Assembly: GCA_959599635.1 (NCBI GenBank)
Contig: CAUGJN010000097.1
Location: 1-7,109 of the forward strand
From: an uncultured Collinsella sp.
GTDB lineage: Bacteria > Actinomycetota > Coriobacteriia > Coriobacteriales > Coriobacteriaceae
DNA: 7,109 nt
Direction of reading: 5' to 3'
The notes under the pieces are model-generated. The model had not been told where the DNA came from. It saw nothing but the letters and a program-made list of their open reading frames with translations, and did no database searches. Below are positions 1 through 6,601 of the stretch, one piece after another (position 1 is the first letter of the stretch; every line of letters starts with the position of its first letter). The position numbers and the translations under genes are program-made.

Positions 1-8
1 CTCGCAAC

Positions 9-584
9 TTATCTTGCCGATGGAGTTGTCGTCGTTTCGTTCGTGTGGGTCGTTTCGGCGCCGTCGCCCTGTTCGCCCTCGTCCTTTTGAGTGTCGGCGA
101 TGGTGGAGGCCGCCGCGACGATGCCGCGCTGGGGTGCGACGCCCGTCTGGGTCTGAGCGCCCTCGACAACTTCTGTGCCTGCATGCGCGAGCTCGGGCGA
201 TTTAAACACCGCGTCCAAGTTGGCGCCGCCGCCGGCGTAGCCAAGCGCAGCGAGTGCGATGACGATCACTGCAACGACGACCGCGATCGGCACATAACGA
301 TGCCAACCAGCAGGATTGAGCCCACTGCGGCGAGCCGCCCCGCGGCTGATGTAGCCGAGCGTGCCGTCGTGCTTGAGCTTTGAGCCCACCACGCGTTTGC
401 GGCCCCACAGCGAGGACTCTGCCTGCATTGCCAAGCGGGCACCTGTCGAAGGATAGCCGTATTTAGTGCGCTTGAACGAGCCGTCAAACCCCGAGGCGTG
501 TTTACCCCACGTCACCGATGTCGTGCGTCGGTTGACCGGTGCGGCGCTCCGCCTTCTGCGGCTCGGTTTTGTAGTCTCAGCCAT
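9..584 (-). CDS. Hypothetical single-pass membrane protein, basic N-terminus, Thr/Glu-rich tail
   Basis: I do not recognise this 191-residue protein. It has a strongly basic N-terminal half of about 95 residues with an RRRR cluster at 9-12, then one clear hydrophobic segment at about residues 97-117 (rich in Val, Ile and Ala), then a polar tail rich in Thr, Glu, Gln and Asp that ends in a run of threonines. By the positive-inside rule the basic half should be cytoplasmic and the tail outside. The start is the ATG at 584. A GGGGG run lies just upstream, and a promoter-like extended -10 lies between this ATG and an in-frame upstream start, so the longer frame reaching 638 would begin within the promoter. 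The reading frame is intact and closes with TAA. It follows the Fis-HTH regulator by 84 bases but seems to have its own promoter. Function is unknown; a cell-envelope role is only inferred from topology. Confidence 0.7.
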   Translation of the reverse strand: MAETTKPSRRRRSAAPVNRRTTSVTWGKHASGFDGSFKRTKYGYPSTGARLAMQAESSLWGRKRVVGSKLKHDGTLGYISRGAARRSGLNPAGWHRYVPIAVVVAVIVIALAALGYAGGGANLDAVFKSPELAHAGTEVVEGAQTQTGVAPQRGIVAAASTIADTQKDEGEQGDGAETTHTNETTTTPSAR

Positions 585-628
585 ACGCCCCCGCACGCCG
601 TAACCAAATCGAAACAATAACGCTTTGG

Positions 629-656
629 ACTGTAGCACACGCGTCGCGCGCGGTCA
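629..656 (-). promoter_or_regulatory. Predicted promoter of the small membrane protein gene
   Basis: On the minus strand an extended -10 (TGC followed by TACAGT, -10 at 629-634) sits 16 bases from a weak -35-like TGACCG (651-656). This predicts a start of transcription near 622 and a leader of about 38 bases before the ATG at 584. The same TGC-TACA pattern precedes the LacI-family gene at the other end of the window. Sequence match only. Confidence 0.45.
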
Positions 657-668
657 CGGGCGCCTCGC

Positions 669-1886
669 TCAACGGTCATCGTCCTTCAGCAAGCGCCACA
701 GCGTTGTTCGGCTTATGCCCAGCACCTCCGCCGCACGGGTTCGGTTGCCGTGGAGATGATCTACAACCAGATGCGCGATATCTCGCTCGGTATCGGCCAA
801 CGGTCGCAGGATATACAGGTCGCTTTCGAGTGTCGGGGCGCCAAAGGTTGCGGTCTTAATCACGTCCTCTTGGGCTAGCACTTCCTCCACCACAGCGCGA
901 TCCACCGTGCCCGCCCCCACCAATATATACAGTCGTTCCGAGACCTCGCGGAGCTGCAGATAGTTGCGCGGCCAGCGGTAAGCATCGAGCGCCTTCGCCG
1001 CCGCGGCAGACAGCGTGGGCGCTGCCGTCCCAAATGCACCAGCGAGATATTCCAAATAGCGCGCAACCTTCGTCGACGCGGCTCCCTGCTCGACGATTGC
1101 CGGCGCCACGCTCACCGCACAGGCGAAGCGCTCGGTCACAAAGGCGGCTTGATCACTTTCGCTGCCGCCCGGCATGTCATTCGCCGTCAGCACCACATGG
1201 CAGCGCGTCGCCAACGCGGTGTCGGCCATCGTGGAAACGAGCTCGCGAAGGCGCTGGGGGCCAACCGCATTCCAGCCCGCAATGCAAAGTGTCAGCCCCG
1301 TTTGGAACAACGGCGATTCGGCGCTTTTGAGCACGTGGCGCCAACCGCGATCGGTAAGCTCATCGAGCGCAACGGCAACAAAGGGTTGATCGGCAAAAGG
1401 ACCGTCCAGATAGAGGCGCTTGGCGATCTCGATCTGACCCGCTCCCAGCTCGCCCTCGAGCATAAGGGGCACACCGCGCGCGTAGCTCTCGGCGACCGGC
1501 GCAGCTACCGAGGCCGCCCCCTCAACGATGCCGTACGCGCTCGATTCGTAGCGGGCCTCAACTTCGTCGGCGTTGAGCCACTCGATGCCCGCATGTGCCG
1601 CGGCGCCGCGCACCTCGCGGACCACGACGACCCAAAGGCCCCCACCCTCTTTGTCGGTGGGGCGAACGGTCAGGCTCAGGCGCGTACCCGCGCGCCCCAT
1701 AACCAGACGCGCGCCGTCTCCTATACGGTCGAGGCGCTCAGCGACAAAAGCCGCCACATCCCGCTCAAGCGCCGCGTCATTCATGGTCGAAATCACGACG
1801 TCCCCACGCGCATCGATTGCCAATGCCGAGGCCCCGGCAGCAGCCAGGGCCTCGGTCAAGATGTTCAGCTTGGCATCGCTATTCAT
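669..1886 (-). CDS. Fis-type HTH regulator with a degenerate sigma-54-activator AAA+ core
   Basis: A 405-residue DNA-binding regulator. Residues about 1-95 look like a small N-terminal sensory domain. Residues about 120-345 have the layout of the AAA+ core of bacterial enhancer-binding proteins: a Walker A-like GELGAGQ at 145-151, a Walker B-like stretch near 199-208, and a sensor II-like RWPRNYLQLREVSERL at 304-319. Residues about 363-402 form a Fis-family helix-turn-helix (GNRTRAAEVLGISRTTLWRLL). The catalytic signatures are lost: the Walker A lysine is Gln151, Ala-Gly (203-204) stands in place of the Walker B acidic pair, and no GAFTGA loop is present. It is therefore unlikely to hydrolyse ATP or open a sigma-54 promoter. 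A conventional repressor or activator using ligand binding is inferred. The ATG at 1886 follows AGGGGC at good spacing; a longer frame to 2087 would cross the presumed promoter. It lies downstream of the YeiH-type exporter on the same strand, so that transporter is a plausible target. Confidence 0.85.
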   Translation of the reverse strand: MNSDAKLNILTEALAAAGASALAIDARGDVVISTMNDAALERDVAAFVAERLDRIGDGARLVMGRAGTRLSLTVRPTDKEGGGLWVVVVREVRGAAAHAGIEWLNADEVEARYESSAYGIVEGAASVAAPVAESYARGVPLMLEGELGAGQIEIAKRLYLDGPFADQPFVAVALDELTDRGWRHVLKSAESPLFQTGLTLCIAGWNAVGPQRLRELVSTMADTALATRCHVVLTANDMPGGSESDQAAFVTERFACAVSVAPAIVEQGAASTKVARYLEYLAGAFGTAAPTLSAAAAKALDAYRWPRNYLQLREVSERLYILVGAGTVDRAVVEEVLAQEDVIKTATFGAPTLESDLYILRPLADTERDIAHLVVDHLHGNRTRAAEVLGISRTTLWRLLKDDDR

Positions 1887-1922
1887 GATTTGCCCCTGTC
1901 CGCGGCGACGTGCATCCGCCGA

Positions 1923-1936
1923 CGGTCGCACGACCG
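1923..1936. repeat. Dyad CGGTCG-CA-CGACCG in the regulator leader
   Basis: Two 6-bp perfect arms are separated by two bases, 37 bases upstream of the regulator's ATG and next to the AT-rich dyad cluster. It could be an RNA hairpin in the 5' leader or an extra operator. Only the symmetry is seen. Confidence 0.35.
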
Positions 1937-1937
1937 A

Positions 1938-1977
1938 GTGTTTCAAAATTGAACGATATTGTTCACCAAACACTATA
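1938..1977 (-). promoter_or_regulatory. Putative promoter -10 and AT-rich operator cluster of the Fis-HTH regulator
   Basis: This AT-rich island in GC-rich DNA holds two overlapping dyads, TTCAAAATTGAA (1942-1953, 10 of 12 positions symmetric) and GAACGATATTGTTC (1951-1964, 12 of 14). They are enclosed by a perfect 6-bp inverted pair GTGTTT (1938-1943) and AAACAC (1968-1973). On the minus strand TATAGT (1972-1977) is a fair -10, which would put the dyads just at and after the transcription start, a layout typical of autorepression. No convincing -35 is seen. Confidence 0.45.
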
Positions 1978-2011
1978 GGGCAGAAAGCGCCGTCCTGCGA
2001 GTATAAGTGTT

Positions 2012-2037
2012 GCCCCGCATCGCCATCCTGGCGGGGC
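2012..2037 (-). terminator. Possible terminator hairpin downstream of the yeiH-type gene
   Basis: A perfect 7-bp GC stem (GCCCCGC at 2012-2018 with GCGGGGC at 2031-2037) encloses a 12-base loop. It lies about 120 bases past the exporter's stop and before the regulator's presumed promoter, so it could separate the two transcripts. There is no U-run on either strand, so it would be a U-less terminator or merely a structured leader. Confidence 0.35.
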
Positions 2038-2120
2038 GATAAGAGCTCTTCGGGACTTATAAACCTGCGGACAAGCCATACCCGCAAGAGCTCCTATCGC
2101 TCCACCGCAGGCTTGCGCTC

Positions 2121-2141
2121 ACCAGCAACCAGCAACCAGCA
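2121..2141. repeat. Three perfect tandem copies of heptamer ACCAGCA
   Basis: ACCAGCA occurs three times head to tail in the gap just past the exporter's stop codon. It is a short, slippage-prone tandem repeat. No function is evident. Confidence 0.8.
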
Positions 2142-2159
2142 CGCGAATAAGCTACTCCT

Positions 2160-3194
2160 CTACCAGATTCCCAGCACGTGCTGCATTCCCAAACTCATGC
2201 ACGCAATGCCAATCCAGCAGCAAAAGCCCAGCGCGATGGGCTTGCCGCCCTTTTTGACCAGCTCGACGATATCGGTATTAAAGCCAATAGCCGCCATGGC
2301 CATCACGATAAAGAACTTCGACAGCTCCTTGATGGGCGCCGTGATGGACACGGGAAGCTGAAGCACCGTGGTGATTACGCTCGCCAGCACAAAGAACAGC
2401 ACAAACATGGGAAACGCGCGTTTAAGCGAGAACGTGCTTTTGGCGTCGCCGCCGGCCTTGCGCGCCAGATGCATCTGCCAGCATGCGAGGACCAACGTGA
2501 TGGGAATAATGGCCAGCGTCCTGGTGAGCTTGACCACCGTGGCGCTCTCGAGCACATTGGCGCCGGGATGCATGCTGTCCCAAGCGCTCGCTGCAGCCGT
2601 TACGGACGAGGTGTCGTTGATGGCGGTGCCGGCAAACAGGCCAAAGCCCTCGTTGGTCAGCCCGAGCATACCGCCGAGCGTCGGAAACACGAGCGCCGCG
2701 ATAACGTTAAACAGGAAGATGACCGAAATAGCCTGGGCAATCTCGCGATCGTCGGCATCGATGACGGGCGCGGTCGCGGCGATGGCAGAACCGCCGCAAA
2801 TCGACGAACCCACACCCACAAGCGTCGCGATCTTGCCCGGCACGTTCATAACGCGGCAGAGCACAAAGGCGATGACAAGCGAGGTCGAGATTGTCGCCAC
2901 GATAATCGGTAGCGACTGGGCGCCCTTGGACAGAATCTGGGAGAGGTTCATGCCAAAGCCAAGCAGGATAACCGCGTACTGCAAGACTTTTTTGGACGTA
3001 TAGGTAACGCCGGCGGCGAGCTGTTCGCGATGATTCTTGGGAAAGACGAGCGCCAGAACCATGCCGAAGAGGATGGCGAATACCGGCCCACCGACCACCT
3101 CAATCTGTTTGCCGAGCAGCGTTGCGGGGATAGCGATGATCAGGCAGAACAAGACACCCTTCCAGCGCTCGCGTACGATATTCGCCAGTTGCAT
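2160..3194 (-). CDS. YeiH family putative sulfate/anion exporter (UPF0324, Pfam Cons_hypoth698 type)
   Basis: A 344-residue polytopic inner-membrane protein of the usual length for the YeiH/UPF0324 family, annotated in databases as putative sulfate exporters. Two signatures of the family are present: GVGSSICGGSAIAA at residues 127-140 and AGTAINDTSSVTAA at 188-201, followed by KLTRT at 222-226. About ten hydrophobic segments can be counted, near residues 12-30, 33-52, 70-88, 95-113, 124-142, 152-175, 226-242, 262-282, 290-308 and 317-340. The ATG at 3194 has AAGGA seven bases upstream. It is divergent from the GntR-family gene across 163 bases, and the Fis-HTH regulator lies downstream on the same strand; both are candidate controllers. 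The true substrate is not settled for most of the family, so sulfate is only the conventional label; sulfite, taurine-derived or other small anions are possible. Confidence 0.9.
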   Translation of the reverse strand: MQLANIVRERWKGVLFCLIIAIPATLLGKQIEVVGGPVFAILFGMVLALVFPKNHREQLAAGVTYTSKKVLQYAVILLGFGMNLSQILSKGAQSLPIIVATISTSLVIAFVLCRVMNVPGKIATLVGVGSSICGGSAIAATAPVIDADDREIAQAISVIFLFNVIAALVFPTLGGMLGLTNEGFGLFAGTAINDTSSVTAAASAWDSMHPGANVLESATVVKLTRTLAIIPITLVLACWQMHLARKAGGDAKSTFSLKRAFPMFVLFFVLASVITTVLQLPVSITAPIKELSKFFIVMAMAAIGFNTDIVELVKKGGKPIALGFCCWIGIACMSLGMQHVLGIW

Positions 3195-3315
3195 ATGGGA
3201 TTCCTTCTTTCTCTTTCACGTTTGCGACGGCTTATGATACGGCAACATCGAGCACAGTCTCGCGCAAACAAAGACTAAGATGCCGCAATAGTTCTTGGGC
3301 AACAGCCGAATTACC

Positions 3316-3325
3316 CTCCGCGGAG
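3316..3325. promoter_or_regulatory. 10-bp perfect palindrome in the divergent yeiH-type/GntR intergenic region
   Basis: CTCCGCGGAG is a perfect palindrome in the 163-base gap between the exporter and the GntR-family gene. The gap also holds CATAAT (3339-3344), a possible -10 for the GntR gene 14 bases before its first ATG. The palindrome is a weak operator candidate; its GC richness makes chance plausible. Confidence 0.25.
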
Positions 3326-3357
3326 AGCTGATTCGCGGCATAATTAACAACTGACAT

Positions 3358-4089
3358 ATGAGTTTGATAGAACAGTTGCGAGGCGCTATGGAAGAATCGA
3401 TGCACGTCGGCGAGCAGGAAACGAGCCTACAGGACCAGTCCTACCACACCATTCGACGCAAGATCGTCTATCTGGACTACAAGCCGGGCGAAAAGCTGGG
3501 CGTCAAGCAGCTTTGCGACGACCTGGATATGGGGCGCACCCCTGTGCGCGAGGCACTGGTGCGTCTGGCGCAAGAGGGTCTGGTGCGCACCGTGCCCCAA
3601 AGCGGCACCTATGTCTCGCCTATCAACCTCACCCTCGCCGAGAGTGCCTGCTACATACGCGAGCACCTGGAAAAGCAGGTGATTGTGGAGTGCTGCGCCC
3701 GTGCCACCTCGGCAGGCATCGAGCAGCTTGACCGGGCCATCGCGCTGCAGGAAAAGGCCATGGCCGAAGAGGATCGCATCGGATTCTTTTTAAGCGACAA
3801 CCTCATGCACCGCATGATCTTTAGCATCGCGTGCCGCAGCACCGTGTGGTCATGGCTCGAAGAGACCAATGCCGACCTGGAGCGCTTCCGCTGGCTGCGC
3901 GCCGCCACGCAGACGCTCGACAATCAGGAGATTGTTAACGAGCACAAGCAGATCCGCCGCGCCATCGCCGGCCGCGACCCCATCGAGGCGAGCTTTTTGG
4001 TCAGCAAGCACCTGCATATGATGTTCCGCAACCAAACCGAGGTCCTGGACCAATATCCCAAGTACTTCGAGACCAGCAAGCTCCGCTAA
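3358..4089 (+). CDS. GntR family transcriptional regulator, FadR/FCD subfamily
   Basis: A 243-residue regulator with an N-terminal GntR winged helix at about residues 24-90 (core LGVKQLCDDLDMGRTPVREAL and the wing VPQSGTYV) and a C-terminal all-helical FCD ligand-binding domain at about 97-225. The likely FCD metal ligands are present: Asp147, His151, His196 and His218. FCD regulators usually bind a small carboxylate and release DNA. The start is uncertain. The ATG at 3358 has no Shine-Dalgarno and would lie about seven bases after a start driven by CATAAT at 3339; ATGs at 3388 (GAGG four bases upstream) and 3400 (GGAAG five bases upstream) are in frame and lose only disordered residues. It is divergent from the YeiH-type exporter, the usual setting for a local regulator, so control of that exporter is inferred. 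It converges on glmS. Confidence 0.92.
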   Translation: MSLIEQLRGAMEESMHVGEQETSLQDQSYHTIRRKIVYLDYKPGEKLGVKQLCDDLDMGRTPVREALVRLAQEGLVRTVPQSGTYVSPINLTLAESACYIREHLEKQVIVECCARATSAGIEQLDRAIALQEKAMAEEDRIGFFLSDNLMHRMIFSIACRSTVWSWLEETNADLERFRWLRAATQTLDNQEIVNEHKQIRRAIAGRDPIEASFLVSKHLHMMFRNQTEVLDQYPKYFETSKLR

Positions 4090-4091
4090 CA

Positions 4092-4137
4092 TGCCAAAAA
4101 GGGACAGGTTTATTTTGGCAGGCTTTATCTGGGCAAA
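4092..4137 (+). repeat. Dispersed 38-nt repeat R1 with hairpin, just after the GntR gene
   Basis: The 38 bases at 4100-4137 begin with AGGGACAGG and end with CTGGGCAAA. They match the reverse complement of 6486-6523 at 37 of 38 positions. An 8-bp stem (TGCCAAAA at 4092-4099 with TTTTGGCA at 4113-4120) starts three bases after the GntR stop, so it could also stabilise or end that transcript. The two copies lie in opposite orientation at either side of glmS. Confidence 0.85.
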
Positions 4138-4143
4138 TGCAAC

Positions 4144-4181
4144 AAGGCCCGGCTCCGCCTGATGACGCGGAGCCGGGCCTT
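4144..4181 (-). terminator. Strong glmS terminator hairpin
   Basis: A perfect 15-bp GC-rich stem (4144-4158 with 4167-4181) encloses an 8-base loop, 24 bases past the glmS stop. On the minus strand it is followed by a T-enriched tail (TTGTTGCATTT), which favours it as the glmS terminator. In the plus direction there is no U-run, though the stem may also block transcripts coming from the GntR gene. Confidence 0.88.
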
Positions 4182-4205
4182 AATCGTAAGGATAACGGAA
4201 CTCGA

Positions 4206-6053
<1,848 letters not shown>

Positions 6054-6111
6054 AGGATAAATCCCTTCGTCCGCGTGACTGCAAAACGTCCACGCACATG
6101 GGCGCTGAGAC

Positions 6112-6141
6112 GTATAACGTTCGAGTATTGTACTCACGCAA
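6112..6141 (-). promoter_or_regulatory. Predicted glmS promoter
   Basis: On the minus strand TTGCGT (6136-6141) and TTATAC (6112-6117) are separated by 18 bases, predicting a start near 6105 and a leader of about 50 bases. An alternative -10, TACAAT (6127-6132), lies upstream but has no good -35. Start-site mapping would choose between them. Confidence 0.45.
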
Positions 6142-6153
6142 GCACAAGCTGAT

Positions 6154-6187
6154 ATACCAGAAGTGGTATCTTAAACTGGATACCACT
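6154..6187. promoter_or_regulatory. Three-half-site putative operator upstream of glmS
   Basis: TGGTAT half-sites occur three times in alternating orientation: minus at 6154-6159, plus at 6164-6169 and minus at 6180-6185. The first pair reads ATACCA-GAAG-TGGTAT. The second pair extends to 9-bp perfect arms (AGTGGTATC at 6162-6170, GATACCACT at 6179-6187) with an 8-base spacer. TGGT/ACCA half-sites are typical of GntR/HutC amino-sugar regulators of the NagR/YvoA/DasR type, which would suit glmS. That link is inference. The site sits just upstream of the predicted glmS -35. Confidence 0.55.
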
Positions 6188-6244
6188 CGATGCACACATG
6201 CCCAAACCACCGCGATTGGGACAGGCGCCTTTATGGTTGCTTGG

Positions 6245-6268
6245 ACCGGGGCGGCGGCCTGCCCCGGT
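6245..6268. repeat. 8-bp GC hairpin inside the palindromic element
   Basis: ACCGGGGC (6245-6252) and GCCCCGGT (6261-6268) form a perfect 8-bp stem around an 8-base loop. The right arm has only a GCCCGGGC palindrome at the matching place (6420-6427), so the two arms have diverged here. It is not followed by a U-run. Confidence 0.7.
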
Positions 6269-6272
6269 GAAA

Positions 6273-6412
6273 GATCTCGATCTGTAACATCTGGGCCTCC
6301 GGAAGCCGGCTTAGTGTTACAGATCAAGACATTACGATTCAGCCCCTGCACTATGTCTCGATCTGTAACAGGTAGAGCCGGTTTTGCCGTCCAGATGTTA
6401 CAGATCGAGACA
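6273..6412. repeat. Four alternating, evenly spaced copies of a 17-mer
   Basis: The unit TGTCTCGATCTGTAACA appears at 6273-6289 (plus, 15/17), 6315-6331 (minus, 16/17), 6354-6370 (plus, 17/17) and 6396-6412 (minus, 17/17). Start-to-start spacings are 42, 39 and 42 bases. Adjacent copies form two hairpins with 17-base arms and 25-base loops. The outer two and inner two copies can also pair, giving an alternative single long foldback. Confidence 0.9.
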
Positions 6413-6485
6413 ATTGAAGGCCCGGGCAGCTCAAACCGCCACAAAGGTACCTGTCCCCATTGTGGTGGTCGCGCTTGCAACGATG

Positions 6486-6523
6486 TTTGCCCAGATAAAA
6501 CCTGCCAAAATAAACCTGTCCCT
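6486..6523 (-). repeat. Dispersed 38-nt repeat R2, inverted partner of R1
   Basis: The reverse complement of these 38 bases matches 4100-4137 with a single difference (T instead of C at repeat position 24). It begins 17 bases past the right end of the palindromic element. A 37/38 match over noncoding DNA points to a repeat family or recent copying rather than chance. Confidence 0.9.
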
Positions 6524-6537
6524 AATTGGCAGGTTTT
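6497..6537. terminator. 12-bp hairpin with flanking A/T runs upstream of the LacI-family gene
   Basis: AAAACCTGCCAA (6497-6508) and TTGGCAGGTTTT (6526-6537) form a perfect 12-bp stem with a 17-base loop and a T-run at each 3' side. It could act as a bidirectional intrinsic terminator that shields the LacI-family promoter from upstream reading, or be the fold of a repeat-derived RNA. Its right arm overlaps the -35. Confidence 0.5.
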
Positions 6538-6566
6538 GACGCCCTCGGGACGAGCGATGCTACAAT
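6536..6566 (+). promoter_or_regulatory. Predicted promoter of the LacI-family gene
   Basis: TTGACG (6536-6541) and TACAAT (6561-6566) are 19 bases apart, and the -10 is extended by TGC at 6558-6560, which can compensate for the long spacer. Transcription should begin near 6573, giving a leader of about 30 bases. The first bases of the -35 are the end of the preceding hairpin. Confidence 0.6.
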
Positions 6567-6577
6567 CTGACTTGTAC

Positions 6578-6591
6578 TTGAAACGCATCAA
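6578..6591. promoter_or_regulatory. Putative LacI-family autoregulatory operator
   Basis: TTGAAACGCATCAA is symmetric at 10 of 14 positions and has the central CG step typical of LacI/PurR/CcpA operators. It lies just after the predicted transcription start and before the Shine-Dalgarno of the LacI-family gene, the expected place for self-repression. Confidence 0.5.
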
Positions 6592-6601
6592 AGGGGCCGC
6601 T

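Larger units (their letters stand above)
6207..6468. mobile_element. MITE-like imperfect palindrome bounded by diverged inverted repeats
   Basis: The left end (6207-6239) and the reverse complement of the right end (6436-6468) match at 25 of 33 positions without gaps, both starting CCACC and sharing GGGACAGG and CCTTT. Inside, the left and right arms are again inverted copies: four 17-mers and the GCCGG-containing loops correspond. The left arm carries about ten extra bases around a GC hairpin. There is no coding capacity. Together with the first 150 and last 130 bases of the gap, this fills the 548-base stretch between glmS and the LacI-family gene. A nonautonomous mobile element (MITE or REP-like composite) is inferred; no target-site duplication was identified. 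Confidence 0.55.

Noticed and set aside
1149..1952. A 267-codon plus-strand open frame over the Fis-HTH regulator
   Set aside because: It is a shadow of the real minus-strand gene, which has HTH and AAA+-like motifs and a good start.
1886..2087. 67-residue N-terminal extension of the Fis-HTH regulator
   Set aside because: It would cross the AT-rich promoter/dyad cluster, while the ATG at 1886 has a good AGGGGC ribosome site.
2178..3003. Two long plus-strand frames over the YeiH-type gene
   Set aside because: They are opposite a clearly conserved membrane protein and show His/Arg/Asp-rich or Ser/Thr-rich antisense composition.
6054..6150. glmS ribozyme in the glmS leader
   Set aside because: The predicted leader is about 50 bases, too short for the ribozyme, and its conserved core was not found.
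6273..6412. CRISPR array
   Set aside because: The four units alternate in orientation, are only 17 bases long, and have similar rather than unique spacers; no cas gene is near.
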